NCBI GenBank assembly: GCA_035528375.1
Contig: DATKYS010000135.1
Location: forward strand, 1 to 19,110
Origin: a bacterium
GTDB lineage: Bacteria > RBG-13-66-14
DNA length: 19,110 nucleotides
Direction: 5' to 3'
In this document: piece by piece, positions 1 to 7,626 of the stretch
How positions within the stretch are numbered: position 1 is the first letter of the stretch
How the letters are laid out: each line of letters opens with the position of its first letter
Position numbers and translations under genes: made by a program
Notes under the pieces: generated by a model
Databases searched by the model: none
Told to the model about the DNA's origin: nothing
Seen by the model: only the letters and a program-made list of their open reading frames with translations

Positions 1-2927
1 TCGGCATAGACTGGCAGTTCGGTCCCGATCCCTTCAAGCGCTTCCTGATTGACAACGGCTTCCTCGACATCGGTTACACCCCCGGCATCATCCGCCGCGC
101 CATAAACAGCTACTCCGATTACGGGTGGTTTCCTCAGGCCATCAACCTGGCGCGGTTCTACGTAGATACGTATCCCGACTCCCCCGACGCGCCCAAGGTT
201 TTCTACGACATCGTCAAGTTCTACGGCTCCTGGGCCGAGACGCTGATCATCAAGGACCGCGAGGACCCCGCCCAACTGGCGTGGCTCGAACAGGAGACCA
301 AGCGCCTCGAGGCCCTGCAGAACCAGGTTCGTGACGAGTTCATCAGCCGTTACGCGGTGGGCAGCGCCTGGTACGAAGCGAACCGGGACAACCCCGAGGC
401 CCTGGCGAACGCCCGGGCCGCCCTGGCGCGCTCCCTCTACGACGTGGCCATCTACACCTACATCGTGGGCTACGACGCCGAGGAGGCGAAGGACCTGGTT
501 ACGGCCAAGAAGAACTACGCGAGGGTCATCACCTACCTGGAGCAGTACCTGCTCGACTACCCCCTCGAGGAGGATGCGTACAAAGCCAACTTCTACCTGG
601 CGATGAGCTACTACAGCGTCGGGGATTTCGCTCATGCGGGGGACAACTTCATGCTCACCGCCGGCACCTCCAGTGTGGACCTCTACCCCGATAAGACCGA
701 GTTCAAGGAGGAGAGCCTCTGGTACGCAGCCGCGGCGTACAAGTTCGGCTCCGACGAGTTCGAGAAGGCCCGCTGGGAGGAGAAGATCAACCAGCCCCAG
801 GTGAAGCTGACTCTGGATCAGCAGCGCGAGAAGACCCCGAGCAAGAATCCCCGGGATGTCCTGCCCGACGTGTGCAAGAAGTTCGTCTGGGCCAGCCGGG
901 AGTACGGTCGCATCTTCAAGGAGGGAAACCCCGAGGCCGAGCACGATCTGGAGAAGCTCTACTACTGGGAAGGCAACCTGATGATGGCCTTCGACTGCTT
1001 CGACTCCGGACGCGACGCCCTGGCGCGGATCGTGGACCTCGATTTCGTGCCGGCCTACGATCCCGATCCGGCGAAGATGAACCGGGCCCAGATCGCCTTC
1101 CGCATCGGCGAGAGCTGGTTCGACCAGCACTACTACTGGCGCGCCGCCGAGTGGTACCGTAAAGCCGCCGCCCTGGCCGATACCGGCTCAGAGCTCGAGG
1201 AGATGGCCCTCAACAACGCCTCCGCCGCCGAGATAACCGCCGTGGACCTGGGCGTGCCCCGGGTGGAGCTCGCCGAGGGTGAGGAGGAGGTGGAACTGCC
1301 GCCGGAAATCCGCGCCCAGCTCGAGGAAAGCGCCAAGAGCTACCTCCGCGTGGCGCGGGAGAACCTCTACAACTCGGACATCGCCGTCAAGGCCTTCAAC
1401 AACGCCGGGTACATCTACGCCGCCCAGCTCAAGGACTACGAGCAGGCCATCGTGGCCTACCATGAGCTTTCCGAGAATTTCCCCGACCACCCCGACGTGG
1501 ACAAGGCGCTCTTCTCCGAGGCGCTGGCCTACTTCGAGCTCGAGGAGTGGTACGAGGCCGCCGGTATCTTCGAGCGGGTGCTGGACAACGCCATAACACC
1601 GACGGATCAGGAACCCGCGGCGCTTTTCAAGGCCGGCGAGTGCTACGAAAAGCTGAAGAACTGGCCCAACGCCCAGCGCACCTTCACCCTCTACGGCCAA
1701 CGGTACAGGGAAACCGGCGTCCCCGACCAGGTTGTGGATTCCTTCTACCGCGCCGGTCACGCCTCGCTGAAGCTGGGCGACGTGGAGACCGGTCGCAATC
1801 TCCTCTTCGAGTGCACCAAGGTGTACGAGGACTTCAGCACGAGGCCCGGCATCGAGGTGAACTTCGACATCCCGGCCAAGGCCTACGTGGAGATAGGCGA
1901 CCTCCTCTTCGACGACTACGCGGCGATCACCCTCGAGGGCGATCTGTTGGATCTGGACCCCCTGGTGCAGACGGCGACGAAGAAGTACGGGATGATGGAC
2001 GAGCTCGTCGAGATCTACGGCCGGGCCTCCAGGGCCGTGGACCTCGAGGTGAACCTCTCCGCCCGCTACAAGGCCGGCCTGGTTTACGAGCAGTTCTACC
2101 TCACCGTCAGCCGGATGAAGATCAGTTTCGCCCAGTTGGACAAGCTGATAGAGGAAAATCCGGATTACGCCACCGAGATAGAAGATATCGTTATGGAGCA
2201 GTTGGACGTGTTCAAATCGCAGATGGACACCTGGGCGGCGGAAAAAGGTCTCGACAAGGCGATCCAGGTCTACGAGTTGATCCTCATCAACGCCCAGGAG
2301 CGCGGCGAGACCAACCAGTGGGTCCAGAAGGCCAAGGAGCGCCTGGTGGACCTGGTTCCGCAGTCATACATGCTCTATCCGCCCATCGGGGTCAAGACCG
2401 GCATGGACAACCTGGGCGCCAGCATCTGGGACTATTCGGGCGTGCGCTTTTACTCCCGGACCGTGGACATCGCGGCTATGGCTCCGGAGCCCGAGATAAT
2501 AGTGGAGCCTCTCATCGAGGAGACGCCCATCGGGGAGACGCCCATCGGGGAGACGCCCATCGGGGAGACCCCCATCGAGGAAACGCCCATCGGGGAGACG
2601 CCCATCGAGGAGACGCCCATCGAGGAGACGCCCATCGAGGAAACGCCCATCGAGGAGACGCCCATCGAGGAAACGCCCATCGAGGAGACCCCCATCGAGG
2701 AAACGCCCATTGATGAAACGCTCATCGAGGAAACGCCCATCGAGGAAACGCCCATCGAGGAAACGCCCATTGATGAAACGCCCATTGAGGAGACGCCCGA
2801 TGTTACCCCGTCGGAGGACACCGAGCCTGTCGAGGAGAGTGTTGACACCGAACCGACCGCAGACGGCACAGACACTGCTCCAGTAGAGGAAACTGCGACC
2901 GAAGACACAACCGAGCCGATTGATTAA
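1..2927 (+). CDS. TPR-repeat protein with C-terminal ETPIE pentapeptide tail (5' partial)
   Basis: The frame is open from the left edge (first full codon at base 3) to TAA at 2925-2927, so the start lies outside the window and 974 residues are visible. The body is alpha-helical and full of TPR-like helix pairs rich in Tyr, Ala and Glu (for example around residues 470-590, with DYEQAIVAYHELSENFP and ALFKAGECYEKLKNWPNAQR). From residue 839 to 933 the chain becomes 19 tandem E-T-P-I-(E/G/D) pentapeptides, followed by a Glu/Thr/Pro-rich acidic end. TPR proteins are usually protein-interaction scaffolds. Its position upstream of secreted proteins and an ExbB/ExbD motor set suggests a periplasmic or envelope scaffold of that machine, comparable to the TPR proteins of Myxococcus Glt/Agl systems; this role is inferred. 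No signal peptide can be judged because the N-terminus is missing. The acidic tail could be a flexible, surface-facing or wall-spanning linker. Confidence 0.85.
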   Translation, partial: GIDWQFGPDPFKRFLIDNGFLDIGYTPGIIRRAINSYSDYGWFPQAINLARFYVDTYPDSPDAPKVFYDIVKFYGSWAETLIIKDREDPAQLAWLEQETKRLEALQNQVRDEFISRYAVGSAWYEANRDNPEALANARAALARSLYDVAIYTYIVGYDAEEAKDLVTAKKNYARVITYLEQYLLDYPLEEDAYKANFYLAMSYYSVGDFAHAGDNFMLTAGTSSVDLYPDKTEFKEESLWYAAAAYKFGSDEFEKARWEEKINQPQVKLTLDQQREKTPSKNPRDVLPDVCKKFVWASREYGRIFKEGNPEAEHDLEKLYYWEGNLMMAFDCFDSGRDALARIVDLDFVPAYDPDPAKMNRAQIAFRIGESWFDQHYYWRAAEWYRKAAALADTGSELEEMALNNASAAEITAVDLGVPRVELAEGEEEVELPPEIRAQLEESAKSYLRVARENLYNSDIAVKAFNNAGYIYAAQLKDYEQAIVAYHELSENFPDHPDVDKALFSEALAYFELEEWYEAAGIFERVLDNAITPTDQEPAALFKAGECYEKLKNWPNAQRTFTLYGQRYRETGVPDQVVDSFYRAGHASLKLGDVETGRNLLFECTKVYEDFSTRPGIEVNFDIPAKAYVEIGDLLFDDYAAITLEGDLLDLDPLVQTATKKYGMMDELVEIYGRASRAVDLEVNLSARYKAGLVYEQFYLTVSRMKISFAQLDKLIEENPDYATEIEDIVMEQLDVFKSQMDTWAAEKGLDKAIQVYELILINAQERGETNQWVQKAKERLVDLVPQSYMLYPPIGVKTGMDNLGASIWDYSGVRFYSRTVDIAAMAPEPEIIVEPLIEETPIGETPIGETPIGETPIEETPIGETPIEETPIEETPIEETPIEETPIEETPIEETPIEETPIDETLIEETPIEETPIEETPIDETPIEETPDVTPSEDTEPVEESVDTEPTADGTDTAPVEETATEDTTEPID
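2517..2801 (+). repeat. 15-bp tandem repeat array, 19 units, inside the TPR gene
   Basis: Nineteen consecutive 15-base units of the form GAG-GAR-ACG-CCC-ATC encode (E/G/D)-E-T-P-I. Units 2-4 and 6 begin with Gly (GGG), units 14 and 18 begin with Asp (GAT), unit 14 has Leu instead of Pro, and unit 19 ends in Asp instead of Ile. Most units differ from their neighbours by one or two bases, mainly GAG/GAA, so the array grew by recent in-frame duplication. Because the unit length is a multiple of three, the other frames are also open across it, which creates false antisense ORFs. It is a coding minisatellite, not a CRISPR. Confidence 0.97.
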
Positions 2928-3123
2928 AAAAAAGGAAATCTCGGTCGGTTCCCGAGCGTAAATGAGTGTGGACCCCCTCAGTGAGAGGTGGTTGCGGCGA
3001 GTTATTGAAAACAGGGCAACTGAAGAAACCCGAGGCACTCCAATAACCGCTGCCAGCGCGTGACGGCAAGCCCGACGGGGATTGTCGGTACGCACCGAGG
3101 TTCGCAATCGGGGGAAGGAAAAG

Positions 3124-3783
3124 ATGCCGTTCACCGTCAAGTCCCGTCTGATACTGGCCCTTTTCGCCCTCCTGCTGCTCGGGCCGATTGCCCTGGACAA
3201 CGTCCACGCCCAGTACGCGGAACTCACCGCGGAGCAGATCGAGGCCCTCAAACAGGCCTGGCACGTCACCAACGCCCGCCAGGATGGCACGTCCTGGACG
3301 ACGGCGGACTACAACGACAACGATTGGGGCACGGCCTACGTGGGCGCGTTCAAGGACGGTCTTTCCGGCGCCCGGAACCAGGTGTACGGGTGGCCGGACG
3401 CCGACGCGGAGTGGATCTGGGCCCGCAGCGGGGTTACCGCTTACTTCCGCCGCGAGTTCGGTCTGCCGCGCAACCTCCTCAACGACGAGGACTCCGACAT
3501 CCAGGAGCACTTCATCGTACGGATAACGGCCAACAACAACTACCAGTTTTACGTCAACGGCGTCCTGGTGCACCAGGACTCGAGTGAGAACGAAGATGAT
3601 TGGATGACCTACGATCAGATAGATGTGACGGAGTACCTGGACGTCGGTGACAACGTGTTCGCCATCGAGGCGGTCAACACGGACGATCCGGAAAACTACG
3701 GTCTTTTATTCGACGCCGAGCTCGTGGTGACCGGCAGCGGCGGCTACATAGCCCCGCCTCCGGTGCGCCAGGGCGGGTGTTAG
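3124..3783 (+). CDS. Secreted protein with galactose-binding-like jelly-roll domain
   Basis: The product is 219 aa. ATG 3124 is chosen because a purine-rich Shine-Dalgarno (GGGGGAAGGAAAAG) directly precedes it and the N-terminus is then a clean Sec signal peptide (basic MPFTVKSR, hydrophobic core, cleavage near HAQ at residue 30). An in-frame upstream GTG at 3082 would bury this signal. Residues about 45-202 look like the beta-sandwich found at the N-termini of GH2 and alpha-L-rhamnosidase enzymes: W-T followed by D-W, then AYFRREF (106-112), ITANNNYQFYVNG (134-146), a Y-D-x-x-D-V-T-x-Y-L-x-x-G-x-N motif (163-177) and N-x-x-x-x-x-x-GLLF. There is no catalytic domain, so it is probably a binding or adhesin module in the periplasm or on the surface. 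It follows the TPR gene by 196 bases and precedes the motor genes on the same strand. The ligand is unknown. Confidence 0.85.
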   Translation: MPFTVKSRLILALFALLLLGPIALDNVHAQYAELTAEQIEALKQAWHVTNARQDGTSWTTADYNDNDWGTAYVGAFKDGLSGARNQVYGWPDADAEWIWARSGVTAYFRREFGLPRNLLNDEDSDIQEHFIVRITANNNYQFYVNGVLVHQDSSENEDDWMTYDQIDVTEYLDVGDNVFAIEAVNTDDPENYGLLFDAELVVTGSGGYIAPPPVRQGGC

Positions 3784-3800
3784 CTGGGGGTTAACCTTCG

Positions 3801-4256
3801 ATGAATACGCCACGGAAGGGTGACTGCGACCGAAGGTATATAAGCCTCTCGGTTTTAATACCGCTGGTCCTCGCGGCGATCCCATGGTCGGCTTTCGCCC
3901 AGGACTCCGACGTGGACGCCGTGGTGGAGCTCGAGATCTTCGGACGGAGAATGGCGCCGTCCCAGATGTCCTTCATCCTGCGCACGGATCCCGAGTTTGA
4001 GAAGGTGATGCTGCGCCAGACCTATGCCAGCCAGATACTCAACCCCATTGACAAGGAGGAGTTCGAGGAGGGCATCGCCGTGAGTCAGCGGTCCATTAAA
4101 AACCCCTTCCTCTGGCTGGCCACGGGCGCAGGCATAGCCTCCGGTATAACCGCCGGTTACATGGACGCCAATTCCGAGACCCTCAACGCCAACTGGCTGG
4201 CGGGTACGGCGGGCGTGGCGCTCCTGGCTGCGGCGGTCATCATGCTCGTGGATTAG
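3801..4256 (+). CDS. Small exported membrane protein of unknown family
   Basis: The product is 151 aa, starting 17 bases after the previous stop with a weak GGGGG upstream. I do not recognise the family. Residues 12-34 form a signal peptide or N-terminal membrane segment with a likely cleavage after AFA (33). A charged region (35-100) follows, then two short apolar segments, about 102-121 (rich in Gly and Ala) and 131-150, separated by a small polar loop. The protein stops right after the second segment. This resembles small outer-membrane- or inner-membrane-anchored accessory proteins with a C-terminal hairpin. It lies between the jelly-roll protein and the ExbB-like gene on the same strand, so it is a candidate accessory subunit of the motor complex. 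That role is inferred from position only. Confidence 0.75.
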   Translation: MNTPRKGDCDRRYISLSVLIPLVLAAIPWSAFAQDSDVDAVVELEIFGRRMAPSQMSFILRTDPEFEKVMLRQTYASQILNPIDKEEFEEGIAVSQRSIKNPFLWLATGAGIASGITAGYMDANSETLNANWLAGTAGVALLAAAVIMLVD

Positions 4257-4382
4257 GACTTATCGTATTCGACCGGGCGATCACACACATCCACCACGGC
4301 CGCGAAAGGAGACAAACCTGTTCAGCCGGAAAGGCCGCCGGAGGCTAAAACCCAACAACCCACAAACCGAGGAAAGGAATCC

Positions 4383-5006
4383 ATGTACAGACTCATTGAC
4401 TCCTTCGCCGACGGTGGGGACTTCATGTGGATCATCCTCTTCGTTGCGATGCTCGACCTGACCTTCATCCTCGAGCGGACCTACTTCGTGGTCTTCAAAT
4501 CGAGCATCAACACCAAGACCTTCATCGCCGAGCTGGAAAAGCTCATCCAGAACCGCAACATCGAGCGGGCCATCGCCCTGTGCAACACGACCAACGCTGC
4601 GCTGGCCCAGGTCTTGCGGGAGATCCTCAAGCACCACTCGGGGTCCGGGCGCGACATGCAGGTGGCCGCGGACGCCAAGACCCTCGAGGTCATCCCCCGG
4701 CTCGAGAAGCGCACCGGCTACCTGGACATGCTGGCACAGATCGCGACCCTCCTCGGACTGCTGGGTACGATCTCCGGCCTGATGACGGCGTTCGACGCCA
4801 TTACCGTAGCGAACCCGGAGGATTCGGCCCGGCTCCTGTCGGAGGGTATCTCCATCGCCATGTTGACCACGATGTTCGGTCTGGTGGTAGCCGTGCCGAC
4901 CCTGGCCGCGGCGGCTTGGCTGAAAGACAGAACTCGGAAGATCGTCAACGATATAGACGAGTTCTCGGTGAAGATCACCAACCTCATCACCCAGATGAAA
5001 GGATAG
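4383..5006 (+). CDS. MotA/TolQ/ExbB-family proton channel protein
   Basis: The product is 207 aa. ATG 4383 follows a good Shine-Dalgarno (GAGGAAAGGAA). The family layout is clear: an N-terminal membrane helix (about 14-34), a cytoplasmic domain (40-110), then two long helices. Helix 2 (about 114-137) carries the signature LLGLLGTISGLMTAF and helix 3 (about 154-180) carries GISIAMLTTMFGLVVAVP. Thr129 and Thr162/163 match the polar residues that line the proton path in TolQ and ExbB. The protein forms the pentameric stator around an ExbD/TolR dimer and converts the proton motive force into movement of a periplasm-spanning partner. The next two genes encode ExbD-type partners, the first only 3 bases downstream. 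The association with AgmX-type proteins rather than TonB or TolA suggests an AglR/AglQ-like role, which is inferred. Confidence 0.95.
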   Translation: MYRLIDSFADGGDFMWIILFVAMLDLTFILERTYFVVFKSSINTKTFIAELEKLIQNRNIERAIALCNTTNAALAQVLREILKHHSGSGRDMQVAADAKTLEVIPRLEKRTGYLDMLAQIATLLGLLGTISGLMTAFDAITVANPEDSARLLSEGISIAMLTTMFGLVVAVPTLAAAAWLKDRTRKIVNDIDEFSVKITNLITQMKG

Positions 5007-5009
5007 GCC

Positions 5010-5615
5010 ATGGCTTTCGGACCGAGTGCGGCCAGACGGACCGGTGAGGAGAAGAACGTGGGTGATGAGTACCTCGTCCCGATCATGGGCCTGATGACAT
5101 TGCTGATCCCCCTGCTCTTGATGTCCGCCGTTTTCGTCACCACGGTAGCACTACAGGTCACTCTGCCACCCCAGGCCGCGGCGAGCGGAGCCGGAGCGGG
5201 AGGAATGGGTGGGGTCACCAAGATATTGATGGTCGGGATGAGCGCCGACAAGGGCTTCATCATCACCAACGACAAGGGCGTACTGCCAGCCTTTCCCGAA
5301 CGGTCCGGGGCCGACAGAAACTGGATCCCGAAGGTCGGCGGGTCGTTCGACTTCGCCACGCTCCGTGAAGTGCTGCTGGAAAAAGTCAAAAAGCTGCCCC
5401 AGTACCAGGACCACGAGGAAGTTTACCTTGCCATTCAGGACAACATACCCTTCACCGATGTCATCAACCTCATGGACACCGTCCGCGGAGACGTGAACGT
5501 CATCGAGGTCAAGACCGACGAGGACGCCGCCAAATACAGCGTCGAGAAAGGTCAGAAAGCTTACGTCGCGACCCTTTTCCCCAGCGTGATATTCGGTGGA
5601 GCAGTGCCGCGCTGA
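5010..5615 (+). CDS. ExbD/TolR-family protein lacking the intramembrane Asp (first copy)
   Basis: The product is 201 aa. ATG 5010 lies 3 bases after the ExbB-like stop, with AAAGGA upstream. It has a short cytoplasmic N-terminus, one membrane helix (about residues 22-44) and a periplasmic domain whose end (YLAIQDNIPFTDVINLMDTV, about 148-167) matches the conserved ExbD/TolR core strand and helix. In ExbD and TolR the helix begins P-x-x-D, and this Asp is essential for proton translocation. Here the matching stretch reads P24-I-M-G27, so Gly takes the place of Asp, and Pro34 interrupts the helix. A Gly/Ala linker (57-68) and an insertion (about 77-120) separate the helix from the core domain, making it longer than the usual ~140 aa. 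It probably pairs with the next protein as a non-protonatable subunit of a heterodimeric ExbD pair. Confidence 0.88.
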   Translation: MAFGPSAARRTGEEKNVGDEYLVPIMGLMTLLIPLLLMSAVFVTTVALQVTLPPQAAASGAGAGGMGGVTKILMVGMSADKGFIITNDKGVLPAFPERSGADRNWIPKVGGSFDFATLREVLLEKVKKLPQYQDHEEVYLAIQDNIPFTDVINLMDTVRGDVNVIEVKTDEDAAKYSVEKGQKAYVATLFPSVIFGGAVPR

Positions 5616-5635
5616 CCGTTGAAAGGAGGTGAGAT

Positions 5636-6163
5636 ATGCCAGGCGCACAGACCCCGAGCAAGTACCTGAAGTTCAAACCACACCACGCGAGGAAGAAGAG
5701 TGAGTCGTCGTCCCTGAGAATCACATCGCTGATGGACATGATGACCATCGTGCTCGTGTTCCTTCTCAAAACCTTCTCCGCCCAGGGCGACCTGTCGGCC
5801 ACTGCGGCCCACCTGTCGTTGCCGAAGAGTGACTCCATGGCCATCCCCGGGGTCATTGACCGCGTCGCCGTCGGCTCGAACGCCATCTACTTCCTCGAAG
5901 AGGAGATCATGCCCACAGACGAGGCCATCAGCTCGAAGGACATCGTGATCAAGCCTCTGAAAGCCAGGATGGAGACGCGCGTCGAGGCGCTTCAGGAGAC
6001 GATGCGTACGGCAGGTCGTGAAGCAGAACCGGCGAAAATCCTGATTTTGGCGGACAAGAACCACTACTTCAGCCTGATCAAGAAGGTGGTGGCGACGGCG
6101 GCGAACGCCGGGTACATGAACATCACCCTCGCTGCGATTCAGGACACCGGTAAGTGGGAGTGA
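5636..6163 (+). CDS. ExbD/TolR-family protein with conserved Asp (second copy)
   Basis: The product is 175 aa. ATG 5636 has a near-perfect Shine-Dalgarno (AAAGGAGGT), stronger than that of the first ExbD copy. Residues 27-50 form the single membrane helix, starting L-R-I-T-S-L-M-D34, so the proton-carrying Asp is present. The periplasmic part ends in the conserved ExbD/TolR block around ILILADKNHYFSLIKKVV and NITLAA. The cytoplasmic N-terminus is strongly basic (KFKPHHARKKS). It lies 20 bases after the first ExbD and 20 bases before the FHA/AgmX gene. Tandem TolR-like partners for one TolQ-like protein are known from Myxococcus gliding (AglX and AglS with AglR). Here this copy should supply the protonatable residue of the pair. 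Confidence 0.93.
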   Translation: MPGAQTPSKYLKFKPHHARKKSESSSLRITSLMDMMTIVLVFLLKTFSAQGDLSATAAHLSLPKSDSMAIPGVIDRVAVGSNAIYFLEEEIMPTDEAISSKDIVIKPLKARMETRVEALQETMRTAGREAEPAKILILADKNHYFSLIKKVVATAANAGYMNITLAAIQDTGKWE

Positions 6164-6183
6164 GGGTAACCTAAGGAGAAAAA

Positions 6184-7533
6184 ATGCCAGAAACACCAGT
6201 CAAGCCAGTGCTGGGCCTGGTGATCTCCCGGGGGGACAGGATAATCAAACGCCTGATCCCCGAGCGGGACACGATCACCGTGGGCCAGGCACCGGACTGC
6301 GATGTCGTGCTGCAGCACGATCCCGCGATCGCGCACAGGCACGTACTGGCCGTCCAGCGGGGCGACGAGTACGAGTTCACCATCGCCGAGGACATGAACG
6401 GCAAGATCAGCGTGGGTGACTCGACCATATCGCTCCGCGACCTGAGGGTCTGCGGTTTCCTGCCCCGGGTCAAAAACGGCTACACGTTCCGGGCGTCGCG
6501 TTCCAAGAAAGGCCAGATTCGCATCTCCGACATAACCATCCACTTCGGCTACTTCACCCCGACGGTGCAGCAGATCGCCGGTGAGCCCCGGCTGGCCGAT
6601 TCCATCACCTCCGGTTTCGCCCTAGAGCCGGAGGACAAGGTCTTCGCCGGATTCTTCGCCGCTTCGATGCTGTTGGGCGGCCTTTTCGGCTGGCTCACCA
6701 CCGTCGTCGGACCTCACGATCCCTACGCGGCACTCGAGGACCGGCCCCGACTGCGGCAGATCCTCGTAGCCGAGGAGTCGGACGTGATCATAGACCCTTC
6801 GGCGCTGGGCGCCGGGGAGGGTGAGGAGATAGTGGCCGACATCACCTCCTCCGGGACCGGAACCGGTGGGGGCGGCACCGGCAGCGGCCCTTCGGCCGGA
6901 GACATAGTCGGCGCGGCCGGACTGACGGCCGGCGGCGGCGCGGCGGACCTTCTCATAACCGCCATCACCTCGAACGTTGTCGGTGGAGCCGGCGGCGTGA
7001 TGGGTCTCTCCGGCGGCGAAGGTACCTCTAGCCTCTTCTCGGTCGGCGGAACGGTCGGGGTTCAGGGCGGAGGCGCCGGGGCCGGCGGGGCCGGTGAAGG
7101 CGGCGGTTTCGCCGGTGGTGGACTGGGAGGTGCCGGTGGACCGACCATCGGACGTACCGGGGTCGGCGGCGCCGAAGGCGGCCCGACCATCGTCAAGGCC
7201 CGGCCGGTAAGCCCCCGGGCGACCGTGATGGACAAGGGCGCCGGTGTATCCAGCGAGGCCATCAACGAGATTTCCAGCTACATCCGCCAGCGGGGCGGAC
7301 AGATCAAGTCCATCTACGAGAAGTACCTGAAGCTGAACCCGAACCTCCAGGGTCGTATCGTCGTCAAGGTCACCTTCTCCAACGGCGTGGTTTCCAACGT
7401 CTCGGTGACCGGTAACGATACGGGGAATACCCAGATGGAATCCGAGATTGTGGGCGTGGTTCGAGGCTGGGCCGTCGGCGGCGTACAGGGCCAGGTGACC
7501 CTGTCGGTGCCGTTCGTGCTCTCGCCTAAGTAG
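6184..7533 (+). CDS. FHA-like, single-TM, AgmX/PglI C-terminal energy-transducer protein
   Basis: The product is 449 aa. ATG 6184 follows CTAAGGAGAAAAA, a strong Shine-Dalgarno. Domains in order: an FHA-like cytoplasmic beta domain (about 10-125, with ITVGQAPDCDVVLQ at 31-44, A-H-R-H at 50-53 and M-N-G-K at 71-74); a membrane helix (about 153-175); a Gly/Ser-rich periplasmic linker (about 205-340); and an AgmX/PglI-type C-terminal domain (about 355-449, with IRQRGGQIKSIYEKYLKLNP, LQGRIVVKVTF and G-V-V-S-N-V). The topology matches TonB-like transducers and Myxococcus GltG/GltJ-type proteins: cytoplasmic sensor, helix to contact the motor, long linker, periplasmic contact domain. Two canonical phosphothreonine-contacting FHA residues are changed (Arg to Gln35, Ser to Ala50), so phosphopeptide binding may be lost. 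It is the last gene of the motor operon, before the terminator at 7595. Confidence 0.9.
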   Translation: MPETPVKPVLGLVISRGDRIIKRLIPERDTITVGQAPDCDVVLQHDPAIAHRHVLAVQRGDEYEFTIAEDMNGKISVGDSTISLRDLRVCGFLPRVKNGYTFRASRSKKGQIRISDITIHFGYFTPTVQQIAGEPRLADSITSGFALEPEDKVFAGFFAASMLLGGLFGWLTTVVGPHDPYAALEDRPRLRQILVAEESDVIIDPSALGAGEGEEIVADITSSGTGTGGGGTGSGPSAGDIVGAAGLTAGGGAADLLITAITSNVVGGAGGVMGLSGGEGTSSLFSVGGTVGVQGGGAGAGGAGEGGGFAGGGLGGAGGPTIGRTGVGGAEGGPTIVKARPVSPRATVMDKGAGVSSEAINEISSYIRQRGGQIKSIYEKYLKLNPNLQGRIVVKVTFSNGVVSNVSVTGNDTGNTQMESEIVGVVRGWAVGGVQGQVTLSVPFVLSPK

Positions 7534-7594
7534 CCCGTCCCGCGGTTTACACCCGGGCGGGTTATGCACTCATATCCCGGATCGGGTATTCCCA

Positions 7595-7626
7595 AAGGGG
7601 GGCCGTGAAAGCGGCCCTCCTTATTA
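7595..7626 (+). terminator. Intrinsic terminator of the motor operon
   Basis: An 11-bp stem (bases 7595-7605 with 7612-7622, one G-U pair) closes a TGAAAG loop and is followed by TTATTATT. It lies 62 bases after the FHA/AgmX stop and separates this operon from the GYF protein gene, which has its own promoter. Confidence 0.8.

Noticed and set aside
1188-1760. Minus-strand 190-aa ORF inside the TPR gene
   Set aside because: It is antisense to a clear TPR coding region, with no Shine-Dalgarno or recognisable domain. High GC content produces many such shadows.
2517-2801. Tandem repeats as a CRISPR array
   Set aside because: Units are contiguous 15-mers without spacers and are coding.
2928-3123. 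Search for a promoter or terminator between the TPR and jelly-roll genes
   Set aside because: Short TTGAAA- and TAAATG-like matches occur, but no pair has correct spacing, and the one small stem lacks a T-tract.
2364-3290. Long antisense ORFs across the pentapeptide array (including one rich in MGVSS repeats)
   Set aside because: The 15-bp unit keeps every frame open, and these frames lack ribosome sites and sensible domains. The plus-strand TPR frame explains the region.
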